Positions 50,300 through 60,466 of a stretch of DNA of 64,000 nt are shown piece by piece. How positions within the stretch are numbered: position 1 is the first letter of the stretch; each line of letters opens with the position of its first letter. A program made the position numbers and the translations under genes. Location: assembly GCF_031846245.1 (NCBI RefSeq), contig NZ_JAVRIC010000003.1, forward strand, positions 164,148 through 228,147. Direction: 5' to 3'. The notes beneath the pieces were generated by a model. That model saw only the letters and a list, made by a program, of their open reading frames with translations, searched no databases and was not told the DNA's origin. The DNA comes from Banduia mediterranea. GTDB lineage: Bacteria; Pseudomonadota; Gammaproteobacteria; Nevskiales; Nevskiaceae.

Positions 50300-52894
50300 C
50301 TAAGCCGCTTTCGACGAGGCCAGGAAATCCTGGGCAAATCGTTGCAGCACGCCGCCGGCTTCGTAGATCGAGACTTCTTCGCCGGTATCCAGACGGCAGG
50401 TGACGGGCACTTCCACGGTCTCGCCGTTCTTGCGATGCACCACCAGCGTGAGCGTGGCGCGCGGGGTACGTGCGCCGACCACGTCGTAGGTTTCGGTGCC
50501 GTCCAGGCCCAGGGTCTTGCGCGTGGTGCCGGGCTGGAATTCCAGTGGCAGCACGCCCATGCCGATCAGGTTGGTGCGGTGAATGCGCTCGAAGCCTTCG
50601 GCGGCAATGGCCTCCACCCCGGCCAGACGCACGCCCTTGGCGGCCCAGTCGCGTGAGGAGCCCTGGCCGTAGTCGGCGCCGGCGATGATGATCAGCGGTT
50701 GCTTGCGCTGCATGTAGGTTTCGATGGCTTCCCACATGCGCACGACCTGGCCTTCCGGCTCGATGCGGGTCAGCGAACCCTGCTTGACCTGGCCGTCCAC
50801 CACCGCCATTTCGTTGATGAGCTTGGGGTTGGCGAAGGTGGCGCGCTGCGCGGTGAGGTGATCGCCGCGATGGGTGGCGTAGGAATTGAAGTCCTCCTCC
50901 GGCAAGCCCATCTTGTGCAGGTACTCGCCGGCGGCGCTGTCGAGCAGGATCGCATTCGAGGGCGACAGGTGGTCGGTGGTGATGTTGTCCGGCAGCACCG
51001 CCAGCGGCCGCATGCCGGTCAGCGAGCGTTCGCCGGCCAGCGCGCCTTCCCAGTACGGCGGGCGGCGAATGTAGGTGCTCTGCGGGCGCCAGTCGTAGAG
51101 CGGACTCAGCCCTTCGTCCTCGACGAACTTGAAGTTGAACATTGGGTCGTAGACCGAGCGGAAATGCTCGGGCTTGACGCTCTGTTCGATGATGGAATCG
51201 ATTTCCGCATCGTCGGGCCAGATGTCCGCCAGATAGACCGGCTTGCCATCGGTGTCCGTGCCCAGCGCGTCCTTTTCGATGTCGAAGCGGATGGTGCCGG
51301 CGATCGCGTAGGCGATGACCAGGGGCGGGGAGGCGAGGAAGGCCTGTTTGGCGTAGGGGTGGATGCGACCGTCGAAGTTGCGGTTGCCGGAGAGCACGGC
51401 GGTGGCGTAGAGGTCGCGGTCGATGATTTCCTGCTGGATCTTCGGGTCCAGCGCGCCGCTCATACCGTTGCACGTCGTGCAGGCGAAGGCGACGATGCCG
51501 AAGCCGAGATTCTCCAGCTCGGACAAGAGCCTGGCCTCTTCCAGGTACAGCTGCACGGCCTTGGAGCCGGGCGCCAGCGAGGATTTTACCCAGGGCTTGC
51601 GGCTCAGTCCCTTGGCATTGGCATTGCGCGCCAGCAGGCCCGCGGCGATGACGTTGCGCGGGTTGGAAGTGTTGGTGCAGCTGGTGATGGCGGCGATGAT
51701 CACGGCGCCGTCCGGCATTTCACCCGGCACTTCTTCCCACTTGGCGGCGATGCCGCGTTCGCTCAGCGCCGAGGTTGGCAGGCGCTTGTGCGGGTTGGAT
51801 GGGCCGGCCATGTTGCGCACCACGCTCGAAAGATCGAACCTCAGCACGCGCTCGTATTCGGCGGTCTTGAGGCTGTCCGACCACAGGCCGGCCTGCTTGG
51901 CGTAGATCTCGACCAGCCGGACGTTCTCGTCCTCGCGCCCGGTGAGCTTGAGGTAGTCCAGCGTCTTGTCGTCGATCGAGAACATCGCCGCGGTGGCGCC
52001 GAATTCCGGCGTCATGTTGGAGATGGTGGCGCGGTCGCCCAGGGTCAGTGCGGAAGCGCCTTCGCCGTAGAACTCCAGATAGGCGCCGACGACCTTTTCC
52101 TTGCGCAGGAATTCGGTGATCGCCAGCACGATGTCGGTGGCGGTGATGCCCGGCTGCGGTTTGCCGGTGAGTTCCACACCAAAGATCTCCGGCAGGCGCA
52201 TCCACGAGGCACGGCCGAGCATCACGCTTTCGGCTTCCAGGCCGCCTACGCCGACGGCGATCACGCCCAGGGCGTCCACATGCGGGGTGTGGCTGTCGGT
52301 GCCGACCAGGGTATCCGGGAAGGCGACGCCGTCGCGCGCGTGCACGACCGGCGACATTTTCTCCAGATTGATCTGGTGCATGATGCCGTTGCCGGGCGGA
52401 ATCACGTCGACGTTCTTGAACGCCTTCTTGGTCCAGTTGATGAAGTGGAAGCGATCCTCGTTGCGGCGGTCCTCGACGGCGCGGTTCTTCTCGAACGCGT
52501 CCTTGTCGAAGCCGGCATGCTCCACGGCCAGCGAGTGGTCCACGATCAGCTGCGTCGGCACCACCGGGTTCACCTTGGCGGGGTCGCCGCCCATGTCCGC
52601 GATCGCGTCGCGCAGGCCGGCCAGGTCCACCAGCGCGGTCTGGCCGAGAATGTCGTGGCACACCACGCGGGCCGGAAACCACGGGAAATCGAGGTCGCGC
52701 TTGCGGCCGATCAGCTGGCCCAGATAGGCGTCCAGCATTTCGGGATCGGCGCGGCGCACCAGGTTCTCGGCGTGCACGCGCGAGGTGTAGGGCAGCTTGT
52801 CGTAGGCGCCTGGCTCGATCGCGTCGATTGCGGCGCGGGTATCGAAATAGTCCAGCTGGGTGCCGGGGAGGGGTTTTCGAAACTTTGTATTCAT
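50300..52894 (-). CDS. acnD: 2-methylisocitrate dehydratase AcnD (aconitase superfamily, Fe-S)
   Basis: The protein has 864 residues, the usual AcnD length. Cluster-binding and active-site segments are visible: VVCHDILGQTALVDLAG, VGTDSHTPHVDALGVIAVGV, AITSCTNTSNPRNV (first Cys), FACTTCNGMSG (CxxC) and IAGADYGQGSSRDWAAKG in the swivel domain. AcnD dehydrates 2-methylcitrate to 2-methylaconitate, which PrpF then isomerises. It lies 174 bp downstream of prpC across a repeat-rich gap. The gene order prpB-prpC-acnD-prpF is standard for the AcnD/PrpF variant of the pathway. Confidence 0.93.
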   Translation of the reverse strand: MNTKFRKPLPGTQLDYFDTRAAIDAIEPGAYDKLPYTSRVHAENLVRRADPEMLDAYLGQLIGRKRDLDFPWFPARVVCHDILGQTALVDLAGLRDAIADMGGDPAKVNPVVPTQLIVDHSLAVEHAGFDKDAFEKNRAVEDRRNEDRFHFINWTKKAFKNVDVIPPGNGIMHQINLEKMSPVVHARDGVAFPDTLVGTDSHTPHVDALGVIAVGVGGLEAESVMLGRASWMRLPEIFGVELTGKPQPGITATDIVLAITEFLRKEKVVGAYLEFYGEGASALTLGDRATISNMTPEFGATAAMFSIDDKTLDYLKLTGREDENVRLVEIYAKQAGLWSDSLKTAEYERVLRFDLSSVVRNMAGPSNPHKRLPTSALSERGIAAKWEEVPGEMPDGAVIIAAITSCTNTSNPRNVIAAGLLARNANAKGLSRKPWVKSSLAPGSKAVQLYLEEARLLSELENLGFGIVAFACTTCNGMSGALDPKIQQEIIDRDLYATAVLSGNRNFDGRIHPYAKQAFLASPPLVIAYAIAGTIRFDIEKDALGTDTDGKPVYLADIWPDDAEIDSIIEQSVKPEHFRSVYDPMFNFKFVEDEGLSPLYDWRPQSTYIRRPPYWEGALAGERSLTGMRPLAVLPDNITTDHLSPSNAILLDSAAGEYLHKMGLPEEDFNSYATHRGDHLTAQRATFANPKLINEMAVVDGQVKQGSLTRIEPEGQVVRMWEAIETYMQRKQPLIIIAGADYGQGSSRDWAAKGVRLAGVEAIAAEGFERIHRTNLIGMGVLPLEFQPGTTRKTLGLDGTETYDVVGARTPRATLTLVVHRKNGETVEVPVTCRLDTGEEVSIYEAGGVLQRFAQDFLASSKAA

Positions 52895-52919
52895 GGGCGC
52901 ATCCGGGTGGACGTCTTAA

Positions 52920-53060
52920 TAAAAATCTCCCCTCTCCCACCGGGAGAGGGGCTGGGGGTGAGGGCGCTTTTCGTCACAACGGTGGTTGGCCATACGAAGA
53001 AACAGCGCCCTCATCCGTCCCTTCGGGACACCTTCTCCCTTGGGGTGAAGGGAAGCGCTT
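52920..53060. repeat. Inverted pair of intergenic REP-like units between prpC and acnD
   Basis: One arm contains ctctcccaccgggagagg, ctgggggtgagggcgct. The other contains agcgccctcatccgtccctt cgggacac with ttctccc. The two read as an imperfect inverted repeat around 52985, each with its own small hairpin. Such paired units can fold the mRNA and modulate decay between operon segments. Related units are at 1240-1350 and 63930-63990. Confidence 0.6.
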
Positions 53061-53068
53061 GGCGTGAC

Positions 53069-54223
53069 TTAAACGCGCTCGCCAATCGGCACGAACTTCT
53101 GATCTTCCGGCCCCGTGTAGTTCGCGGACGGGCGGATGATCTTGCCGTCGATGCGCTGCTCGATGATGTGCGCGCTCCAGCCGGCGGTGCGGGCAATCAC
53201 GAACAGCGGCGTGAACATGTTGGTGGGCACGCCCATCATGTGGTAGCTGACGGCGCTGAACCAGTCCAGGTTGGGGAACATCTTCTTGATGTCCCACATC
53301 ACGGTTTCCAGGCGCTCGGCGATGTTGTACATCTTCATCGCGCCTTCTTCCTCGGAGAGTTGCTTGGCGACCTTCTTGATGACCTTGTTGCGCGGATCGG
53401 ACACCGTGTAGACCGGGTGGCCGAAGCCGATCACGACTTCCTTTTTCTCGACGCGAGCCTTGATGTCGGCCTCGGCTTCGTCCGGATTGTCGTAGCGCTT
53501 CTGGATCTCGAAGGCCACTTCGTTGGCGCCGCCGTGCTTGGGTCCGCGCAGCGCGCCGATGCCGCCACAGATCGCGGAGTACATGTCCGAACCCGTGCCC
53601 GCGACCACGCGCGAGGTGAAGGTGGAGGCGTTGAACTCATGCTCGGTGTAGAGCACCAGCGAGGTGTGCATCGCGCGCACCCAGGACTCCCTGGGCTTCT
53701 CGCCGTGCAGCAGGTGCAGGAAGTGCCCGCCGATGGAATCGTCGTCGGTTTCCACTTCGATGCGCTTGCCGTTGACGGCGTAGTGATACCAGTACAGCAG
53801 CATCGAGCCGAGGCTGGCCATCAGGCGGTCGGCGATGTCACGCGCGCCGGGATGGTTGTGATCGTCCTTCTCCGGCAGCACGCAGCCGAGCACGGAGACG
53901 CCGGTGCGCATCACGTCCATCGGGTGCGCCGACGGCGGCAGCTGTTCCAGCGCGGTCTTCACCGCGATCGGCAGGCCGCGATAGGCCTTGAGCTTGGTCT
54001 TGTATCCACGCAGTTCGGCGACGGTCGGCAGCTTGCCGTGAACCAGCAGGTAGGCAATTTCCTCGAACTCGCAGGCTTCGGCGACGTCGAGTATGTCGTA
54101 GCCGCGGTAGTGCAGGTCGTTGCCGCTGCGGCCCACGGTGCACAGCGCGGTATTGCCCGCGGCGGTACCGGACAGGGCAACGGATTTCTTCGGCTTGAAG
54201 CTCGGGGCGGGGGTATCGCTCAT
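53069..54223 (-). CDS. prpC: 2-methylcitrate synthase PrpC
   Basis: The protein has 384 residues. The citrate-synthase fold with PrpC features includes [26 protein letters not shown] and [20 protein letters not shown]. The catalytic His segments are [20 protein letters not shown] and [20 protein letters not shown], with [12 protein letters not shown] near the active site. It condenses propionyl-CoA with oxaloacetate. It starts 12 bp after the prpB stop, so it is in the same operon. Confidence 0.95.
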   Translation of the reverse strand: MSDTPAPSFKPKKSVALSGTAAGNTALCTVGRSGNDLHYRGYDILDVAEACEFEEIAYLLVHGKLPTVAELRGYKTKLKAYRGLPIAVKTALEQLPPSAHPMDVMRTGVSVLGCVLPEKDDHNHPGARDIADRLMASLGSMLLYWYHYAVNGKRIEVETDDDSIGGHFLHLLHGEKPRESWVRAMHTSLVLYTEHEFNASTFTSRVVAGTGSDMYSAICGGIGALRGPKHGGANEVAFEIQKRYDNPDEAEADIKARVEKKEVVIGFGHPVYTVSDPRNKVIKKVAKQLSEEEGAMKMYNIAERLETVMWDIKKMFPNLDWFSAVSYHMMGVPTNMFTPLFVIARTAGWSAHIIEQRIDGKIIRPSANYTGPEDQKFVPIGERV

Positions 54224-54235
54224 CAGATGTCTCCT

Positions 54236-55126
54236 TTACTTGTTCTTGGCCTGCGAAAACAGCTCGTCGAGCTTGTCCTCGTAGGCGTGATAGCCAAGAT
54301 ACTTGTACAGGTCCGCACGGGACTGCATGGTGTCGACCACGTTTTTCTGCGTGCCTTCGCGACGCAAGGTCTCGTAGAAATTCAGAGCCGCCGCGTTCAT
54401 CGCGCGATAGGCGCCGCAGCAGTACAGCGCGATATCCACGTTCACCGAGCGCAGTTCGTCGGTGGTGAAGAACGGGGTGGAACCGAACTCCGTGAGGTTG
54501 GCCAGGATCGGTACTTTAACCGCTGCCTTGAAGCGCTTGTAATCGTCCAGGGTCTTCATCGCTTCCGGGAAGATCATGTCCGCGCCGGCTTCGACATAGG
54601 CGATGGCGCGTTCGATTGCCGAATCGATGCCTTCGACGGCGGCGGCGTCGGTGCGTGCCATCACCACGAAATCGGCATCGGTCCTGGCATCCACTGCGGC
54701 CTTCACGCGGTCCACCATCTCGGCCTTGGTCACGACTTCCTTGCCGGGGCGGTGGCCGCAGCGCTTCTGGCCGACCTGGTCCTCGATATGCACCGCCGCC
54801 ACGCCGGTCTTGATGCAGGCCTTGATCGTGCGCGCAATATTGAAGGCGCCGCCCCAGCCGGTATCGATGTCGATCAACAGTGGCAGCGAGCAGGCGTCGG
54901 TGATGCGGCCGGCGTCGGTGAGCACGTCTTCCATCGAGCTGATGCCGAGGTCCGGCACGCCGAGCGAGTTCGCCGCCACGCCGCCGCCGGAGAGGTAGAC
55001 CGCCTTGAAGCCGGTGGCCTCGGCGAGCTTGGCGGCGTAGGCCGTGATCGCGCCGACAACCTGCAGCGGTTGTTCGATTTCCACCGCTTGGCGGAAACGC
55101 GCGCCGGGGGACGTCATGTCGCTCAT
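54236..55126 (-). CDS. prpB: 2-methylisocitrate lyase PrpB
   Basis: The protein has 296 residues from the ATG at 55126 behind AGGAGC; the longer frame upstream lies in the promoter. The isocitrate lyase/PEP mutase barrel is seen in [38 protein letters not shown], the catalytic loop [13 protein letters not shown] and [13 protein letters not shown]. It splits 2-methylisocitrate into pyruvate and succinate. It is the first gene of the propionate operon, divergent from prpR with a sigma-54-like promoter between them. Confidence 0.95.
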   Translation of the reverse strand: MSDMTSPGARFRQAVEIEQPLQVVGAITAYAAKLAEATGFKAVYLSGGGVAANSLGVPDLGISSMEDVLTDAGRITDACSLPLLIDIDTGWGGAFNIARTIKACIKTGVAAVHIEDQVGQKRCGHRPGKEVVTKAEMVDRVKAAVDARTDADFVVMARTDAAAVEGIDSAIERAIAYVEAGADMIFPEAMKTLDDYKRFKAAVKVPILANLTEFGSTPFFTTDELRSVNVDIALYCCGAYRAMNAAALNFYETLRREGTQKNVVDTMQSRADLYKYLGYHAYEDKLDELFSQAKNK

Positions 55127-55169
55127 GGAATGCTCCTGGAGGACGGAAATGAGTTTGTCGCCTAACAGT

Positions 55170-55186
55170 GTCAAGCAGCGTGCCAG
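55170..55186 (-). promoter_or_regulatory. Sigma-54 (-24/-12) promoter candidate for prpB
   Basis: On the minus strand the sequence reads TGGCACgctgcTTGA. The -24 half matches TGGCAC exactly, and the -12 half has TTGA where TTGC is the consensus. It lies about 45 bp upstream of the prpB ATG and downstream of the divergent sigma-54 activator gene prpR. Farther up, two copies of ttcattgatg (about 55290-55320) in an AT-rich stretch are candidate PrpR enhancer sites. Confidence 0.55.
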
Positions 55187-55361
55187 CGCGGGCTTGGGTC
55201 ATCAGGCGCGATTCCATGAAGTGTGAAATTGTTCAAAAACAATTGGATGAAGAAACTATATGAAGTCGGATCATGTTGCTTTCGAGATTCATTGATGAGG
55301 TGTCGACGTTTCATTGATGTTTCATGTGTAACATGCGTGTTCCACTGTTTCAGGACTTTCC

Positions 55362-56984
55362 GTGGCCGCAAGCAAGAGCAGTAAACGTCTGCGTAGTGCC
55401 GATGAGGTCTCGCGCGATCCGGTGTTGTGGGCCGTCAGCGTGTCGCGCCTGTCGACGCTGATCGGCGACGTGGTGCCGGAATTCGGTGACCGCGCGCGCA
55501 TCGAGATGATCAATCTCGGTTTCGAGGACGCCGTGCGCCAGGTGCGCCGTCGCGCCGGCGAGGAATGCGACGTGCTGATTTCGGCCGGTTCCAACGGCGC
55601 CTATCTGAAACACCGCGTCGACAAGCCTGTGGTGTTGATCCGCGCCAGTGGCTTCGACCTGATGCAGGCGCTGTCGCGCGCGCGTTCGCTGTCCGACCGT
55701 ATCGGCGTGGTCACGCACGAAACCGACATGCCGCCCTTCGCCGAATTCCGTCGCATGTTCGAACTGCCGATCGAGCAACGCGCCTTCGTCACCGCCGAGG
55801 ACGCGCGCAACCGCGTCGCCGAACTGGTCAATCGCGGCGTCAAGGCGATCGTCGGCACAGGGCTGGTGGTGGAGTTGGCCGAGCAGGCCGGCGTTTCCGG
55901 CCTGCTGTTGTATTCGGCGGATTCGATTCGCACCGCCTTCGAGACCGCGCTGGACATCGCCGGCTTGGTCCGCGGCATCGACAGCCGCGAACGTCCGGCG
56001 CCGCGCCGCGCGCCAAGGCGTGGCGGCGGACCCAAGCCTGCGGCAGACGGCTTCCTCGGACACAGCGAAGTCGCGGTCCAGGTGCGCGAGGCGGTGGCGA
56101 TCTACGCCGACACGGATGCCACGGTACTGATCGAAGGCGACACCGGGACCGGCAAGGAACTGGTGGCCCAGGCTCTGCACCAGGCCAGCGGCCGAGCGGC
56201 CAACGCCTTCGTTGCCGTCAACTGCGGCGCCGTCGCCGAATCGCTGCTGGAGGCCGAACTGTTCGGCTACGAGGAGGGCGCGTTCACCGGCTCGCGTCGC
56301 GGCGGGCGCATCGGCCTGATCGAGTCCGCGCACCACGGCACGCTGTTCCTGGACGAAGTCGGCGAAATGCCGCTGCCCTTGCAGACGCGCCTGCTGCGCG
56401 TGCTCGAAGAGCGCGAGGTGCTGCGTGTGGGATCATCGCGACCGGTGCCGGTGGACGTGCGCGTGATCGCGGCCACGCATCGCCCTATCGAGGCGATGGT
56501 GGAGGAGGGCGGCTTTCGCCGCGATCTCTACTACCGGCTCAATGTGCTGCGTATCGCCTTGCCGGGCCTGGCCCGGCGCCGTCAGGACGTGGCGATGCTG
56601 GCCGAACACTTCCTGCAGGCCGGCGCTCAGCAGGCCGGCGAGGTCATGCCGGAGCTGGACGCCTCCGCGCTGGCCTTGCTCCAAGCGCACGACTGGCCCG
56701 GCAATGTGCGTGAGTTGCGCAATCTCATGGAACGTCTGGCGGTCATCACGCGCGCCAGCGGCCAGCTCATGATCGACGCCGGCCTGCTGCAACGGCATGC
56801 GCCGGAGCTGACTGCGCGGCCGGCGCCGGCCCGCCTGACGCGGGGCTCCGCGCGGCGCCCGGACCGCACACAACTGCAACAGGCGCTGCAACGCAGCGCC
56901 GACGATCGCGCCCACCTGGCCGCGCAGTTCGGCATCTCGCGCACGACTCTATGGCGCTGGTTGCGCGAGGCGGGTTTGCAGTAG
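55362..56984 (+). CDS. prpR: PrpR, sigma-54-dependent activator of the propionate operon
   Basis: The protein has 540 residues. The start appears to be the GTG at 55362 ([15 protein letters not shown]), since no ATG is in frame nearby; the exact start is uncertain. The N-terminal PrpR_N sensor domain ([20 protein letters not shown]) is followed by an AAA+ domain. That has Walker [11 protein letters not shown] near residue 260, GAFTGS near 307 (sigma-54 contact, intact) and the [16 protein letters not shown]alker B region. The Fis-type HTH ends the protein ([20 protein letters not shown]). It is known to respond to 2-methylcitrate in enteric bacteria. It is divergent from prpB. Confidence 0.93.
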   Translation: MAASKSSKRLRSADEVSRDPVLWAVSVSRLSTLIGDVVPEFGDRARIEMINLGFEDAVRQVRRRAGEECDVLISAGSNGAYLKHRVDKPVVLIRASGFDLMQALSRARSLSDRIGVVTHETDMPPFAEFRRMFELPIEQRAFVTAEDARNRVAELVNRGVKAIVGTGLVVELAEQAGVSGLLLYSADSIRTAFETALDIAGLVRGIDSRERPAPRRAPRRGGGPKPAADGFLGHSEVAVQVREAVAIYADTDATVLIEGDTGTGKELVAQALHQASGRAANAFVAVNCGAVAESLLEAELFGYEEGAFTGSRRGGRIGLIESAHHGTLFLDEVGEMPLPLQTRLLRVLEEREVLRVGSSRPVPVDVRVIAATHRPIEAMVEEGGFRRDLYYRLNVLRIALPGLARRRQDVAMLAEHFLQAGAQQAGEVMPELDASALALLQAHDWPGNVRELRNLMERLAVITRASGQLMIDAGLLQRHAPELTARPAPARLTRGSARRPDRTQLQQALQRSADDRAHLAAQFGISRTTLWRWLREAGLQ

Positions 56985-57014
56985 GCCATTTTGCGCCGGA
57001 TCGAGAGGGTTTTT

Positions 57015-57102
57015 GGGTTTCACGCAAAGACGCAAAGTAAAGTCAAAAGCATTCATCGTTCAAACTCTTTTTCTTGGCCCCTTTGCGTCTTCGCGCGAAA
57101 CC
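57015..57102. repeat. Inverted repeat of the caaagacgcaaag type
   Basis: The left arm gggtttcacgcaaagacgca (continuing aag, 57015-57037) and the right arm ctttgcgtcttcgcgcgaaa (continuing cc, 57081-57102) are near-complementary over 22 bp, separated by 43 AT-richer bases. This sequence type recurs widely in proteobacterial intergenic regions and may be a non-coding MITE-like element. It sits between prpR and kynA and could act as a prpR terminator. Confidence 0.65.
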
Positions 57103-57181
57103 AGAAAAAGGTTCCGCAACAGCCTACGAGCACAACATGCCGCTGGCGTATCCTCGGCGCAATTCCATTGAACGCGCTGAC

Positions 57182-58024
57182 ATGACTTCAGACACGATAG
57201 GCCCGGATCGAGGCGCCGGCGCTCACACCGACTTCAGCCAGGCGATGAGCTATGGCGATTACCTGCAGCTGGATACGCTGCTGGCGGCGCAAAAGCCGCT
57301 GAGCGATCGTCACGACGAACTGCTGTTCGTGATCATTCATCAGGCCACGGAACTGTGGCTCAAGCTGGCACTGCACGAACTGCGCGCCGCGCGCGAGGCG
57401 ATCCGCACCGACAAGCTGGAACCGGCCTTCAAGAACCTTTCACGGGTGTCGCGCATCCAGGCGCAGATGATCCAGTCTTGGGATGTGCTGTCGACGATGA
57501 CGCCGGCCGACTACAGCAGCTTCCGCGAAGCATTGGGGCAGTCCTCGGGCTTCCAGTCTGCACAGTACCGCGAGCTGGAATTCATGCTCGGCAACAAGCT
57601 GGCGCAGCTGATCGAACCGCACCGGCACCGCGCCGATCTGGCGGCGCGACTGGATGCGGAGCTGGTCGCCCCCAGTCTGTATGACGAGGCGATTCGCCTG
57701 TTGGTCCGGCGCGGCTTCGAAATCGACGGCGCACTCCTGAAGCGGAATCTGCGTGAGCCGCACCGCAGCGACGCCACCGTCTTGGCCGCCTGGCTGGCGA
57801 TCTATCAGGATTCAAAGCGCTACTGGGACTTGTACGAACTGGCCGAGAAACTGGTGGACCTCGAAGACTGGTTCCAGCAATGGCGCTTCCGCCACATGAA
57901 CACCGTGCGCCGCATCATCGGTTTCAAGCGCGGCACCGGTGGCACCGCCGGCGTCGGCTATCTCAAGAGTGCACTCGATACCGTACTGTTTCCCGAACTG
58001 TGGGAAGTGCGGACGCAGCTATGA
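57182..58024 (+). CDS. kynA: Tryptophan 2,3-dioxygenase KynA
   Basis: The protein has 280 residues from the ATG at 57182; another in-frame ATG at 57137 is possible, but family members start near [16 protein letters not shown]. Conserved parts are [36 protein letters not shown] and [20 protein letters not shown], which holds the haem-ligand His and the substrate loop. KynA opens the indole ring to N-formylkynurenine, step one of the kynurenine pathway. The downstream partner kynU overlaps by 4 bp but is broken. No kynB (formamidase) is in the window. Confidence 0.93.
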   Translation: MTSDTIGPDRGAGAHTDFSQAMSYGDYLQLDTLLAAQKPLSDRHDELLFVIIHQATELWLKLALHELRAAREAIRTDKLEPAFKNLSRVSRIQAQMIQSWDVLSTMTPADYSSFREALGQSSGFQSAQYRELEFMLGNKLAQLIEPHRHRADLAARLDAELVAPSLYDEAIRLLVRRGFEIDGALLKRNLREPHRSDATVLAAWLAIYQDSKRYWDLYELAEKLVDLEDWFQQWRFRHMNTVRRIIGFKRGTGGTAGVGYLKSALDTVLFPELWEVRTQL

Positions 58025-58419
58025 ATCGCGAGGATTGCGAGGCCTTGGATCGGGAAGACCCGCTCCGCCCGTTTCGGGACCGATTCGAACTGCCGGCCGG
58101 GCTGATCTACCTGGACGGAAACTCCCTGGGCGCGCTGCCCAAGGCTACCGCCGCGCGTCTGGCCGATGTGAGCCGTCGCGAATGGGGACAGGACCTGATC
58201 GGCAGCTGGAACCGCAATGGCTGGGTCGATATCCCGCAGCGCGCCGGCGACCAGGGCGTGGTCGGCGATTTTCGCGCGCCGGACGTATTGCGATTCGGAT
58301 TCACGCCGCTGTACACCCGCTATTGCGACGTTTGGGACGCGGCGGCTGCACTGAGCCGTGTGATGCGACAGGAAATATGGCGGCGCCCCGAATACCAGAC
58401 CGGGCTTGTTGTGAGCTGA
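58021..58419 (+). pseudogene. kynU: Kynureninase KynU with large in-frame internal deletion
   Basis: The ATG at 58021 overlaps the kynA stop (ATGA). Residues 1-76 match the KynU N-terminus ([36 protein letters not shown]). The sequence then jumps directly to the C-terminal end [20 protein letters not shown] and [14 protein letters not shown] normal kynureninase has about 420 residues; here 132 remain. The lost ~290 residues include the PLP lysine and most of the active site, so it cannot work. The deletion is in frame, so a small protein could still be made. The 195 bp after the stop hold no gene that I recognise. Confidence 0.9.
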
Positions 58420-58614
58420 GTCTCGAACGGGCTCACGATCACCGTTTTCCCGAGCTGCTGATTGTGTCATCGCAAGGAGCGGCTCGATTTTTCGAGATTC
58501 AGGTCACAAAAACCGATTGAGCTACCCTTTCTACGGGATATACAAAGAAATCGTTCGTGTCCAGAATACCCCTTTCCTGCGACTCGACGGTCCCGCAGGG
58601 CGAGGGGGATTTTT

Positions 58615-60348
58615 GTGAGCGTGAGGAAATTTCGTCTGAGTGCCGCATTCGTTCCTTGGTCGTTGTCGGCCGGGCTGGCGGTCAGCATCGCATCCGCGCT
58701 GCTTTGGCCGACGCCGCGTGTCGCGGCCATGGAGAGTGCGGAACTGCGTGATGTGCGCTACGACCCACTCGAACGCATGCGCCTGCGTGACCGCAAGATC
58801 GACAATATCGAGGCCGTGATTCCGCCGCAGTGCTACACCAAGACGGAGGGCGTCTCGAATCCGTGCTGGACCTGCCACACCGATGCGAACGGTCAGAATT
58901 TCATGGCCGATGCCGGCCTACAGGAGGCCTATGCATTCAGCGAGGCCGGCATGACCAATCACTGGAGCAACCTTTTCGGCTCGGACCGTCGCCACGAGCT
59001 CGTCGATGCGATAAGCGATCGCGAGATCCTCGACTACATCAGGCAGGACAACTACAGCCCATTGCGCGAAGCACTCGCGGAGCGGTCGAAGTATTTGGGA
59101 TGGCGCCCCGATATCGACTTGGCTCAGGGATTCGATGCTGAGGGCTTCGCGGTCGACGGAACTCAGTGGCGCGCATTTCGGTTCAAGCCCTTTCCGGGTA
59201 CGTTCTGGCCCACCAACGGCTCGACCGACGACATTCTGATCCGCTTGCCGCAGCGGTTTCGGCAGACCGCGTCAGGCACTGATTCGCGAGAGATCTACAA
59301 GATCAACCTTGCGATTCTCGAACTCGCGATGACGCAGGACGAGCGTATCGGCAATGCCGCGGTTCAGCGAACCGTCGAGCCGCTGAACGAAGTGGTTGCC
59401 GGCCTGGATCTCGACGGCGACGGCACCCTCGAAACCCGGGTCACCCGTTTGCACGGACTGCCTGCCGCATACGTGGGAGCCGCAGGCGACGTGAAAGTGC
59501 GCCGCTACCAATATCCGCTGGGAACCGAGTTCGTACATACGGTTCGTTACATTGATCCCGATGAAGGATCACTGTTGAGTGCCCGGCTCAAGGAACTGCG
59601 CTACGCATCCAAGCGTTACGAGATCGGCGAGGCCATCACGCGCATTCGCTACGAGGCCGAACAGCGCGAAAAGGATGTCGGTGCACCGCCTCGCTTCGGC
59701 GGCAATGCGCAGACCGGGCTTATCAACAGCTTTGGTTGGTTGCTGCAAGGCTACATCGAGGACAGCGACGGACTGCTGCGGCTGCAGACGCGCGAAGAGC
59801 ACATGTACTGCATGGGCTGCCATTCGACGCTTGGTGTAACGGTGGATCAGACCTTCGGATTTCCGCGCAAGGTGCCAGGGGCGGACGGATGGGCGCACCA
59901 GAACCTGGCCGGAATACAGGATGTTCCCCAGGTACGCCTGCCTCACGGGGAATATCGGACCTATTTCGAGCGCGTGCGCGGCGGCGACGAATTCAGAGCC
60001 AACGACGAATTGCTGGCGAGATTCTTCTCCGGTGGCGATCTCGACATGGCGCGCCTTCGCGCCGCTGGCCGCGAAGGCCATGGAGACATCCGCGATCTGA
60101 TCGTTCCGTCCCGGCAGCGGGCGCTCGAACTGAACAAGGCCTATCGCGCCTTGGTGCTATTGCAGGACTTTGAACTGGGCCGCGATTTCGCTCTTGGTGA
60201 TATCCAGAACGTTCATCGCAGGATCGAAAACGAGGAAACCGATCTGAACCGCACCGGACGTGTCTATCGCGATGGCCGGCTTTGGCTGAATTGGTGTGGA
60301 TCTCCCGGATCCTGTCCGGATTCGAAGGAAATCGCCGTAAATCCATGA
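58615..60348 (+). CDS. Exported protein with two c-type haem motifs
   Basis: The protein has 577 residues from the GTG at 58615, behind GAGGGGG; a GTG two codons on is also possible. A signal peptide (FVPWSLSAGLAVSIASALLW) precedes the mature part. CWTCH lies at residues 84-88 and CMGCH at 399-403, so two covalent haems are expected in the periplasm. The region between has no family I recognise (KINLAILELAMTQDERIGNA, FAVDGTQWRAFRFKPFPGTF). The unusual spacing of about 315 residues argues against ordinary small cytochromes c. It may be an electron-transfer or oxidase-type partner. The lipoprotein gene follows 113 bp downstream. Confidence 0.65.
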   Translation: MSVRKFRLSAAFVPWSLSAGLAVSIASALLWPTPRVAAMESAELRDVRYDPLERMRLRDRKIDNIEAVIPPQCYTKTEGVSNPCWTCHTDANGQNFMADAGLQEAYAFSEAGMTNHWSNLFGSDRRHELVDAISDREILDYIRQDNYSPLREALAERSKYLGWRPDIDLAQGFDAEGFAVDGTQWRAFRFKPFPGTFWPTNGSTDDILIRLPQRFRQTASGTDSREIYKINLAILELAMTQDERIGNAAVQRTVEPLNEVVAGLDLDGDGTLETRVTRLHGLPAAYVGAAGDVKVRRYQYPLGTEFVHTVRYIDPDEGSLLSARLKELRYASKRYEIGEAITRIRYEAEQREKDVGAPPRFGGNAQTGLINSFGWLLQGYIEDSDGLLRLQTREEHMYCMGCHSTLGVTVDQTFGFPRKVPGADGWAHQNLAGIQDVPQVRLPHGEYRTYFERVRGGDEFRANDELLARFFSGGDLDMARLRAAGREGHGDIRDLIVPSRQRALELNKAYRALVLLQDFELGRDFALGDIQNVHRRIENEETDLNRTGRVYRDGRLWLNWCGSPGSCPDSKEIAVNP

Positions 60349-60437
60349 GCCTAAGCCCATGAAGCAGCAGAAGGGGTAACCGCTGTTGATTGCGACGGCG
60401 GAATGTCAGTCCGCGATTCAATCGTGGATATCGCAGA

Positions 60438-60466
60438 GAGATTGCAGTGAAGGAGATTGCAGTGAA
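60438..60466 (+). repeat. Tandem 14-bp duplication at the lipoprotein gene start
   Basis: gagattgcagtgaa occurs at 60438-60451 and again at 60453-60466. Each copy contains a GTG. The second GTG (60462) has an AAGGAGA upstream supplied by the junction of the copies, so the duplication may have created the better ribosome site. Confidence 0.7.

Noticed and set aside
50699..55165. A 1488-codon open plus-strand frame opposite acnD, prpC and prpB
   Set aside because: It is antisense to three clear metabolic genes and rich in His/Arg/Gln, as expected from the complement of GC-rich coding DNA. No domain is recognisable.
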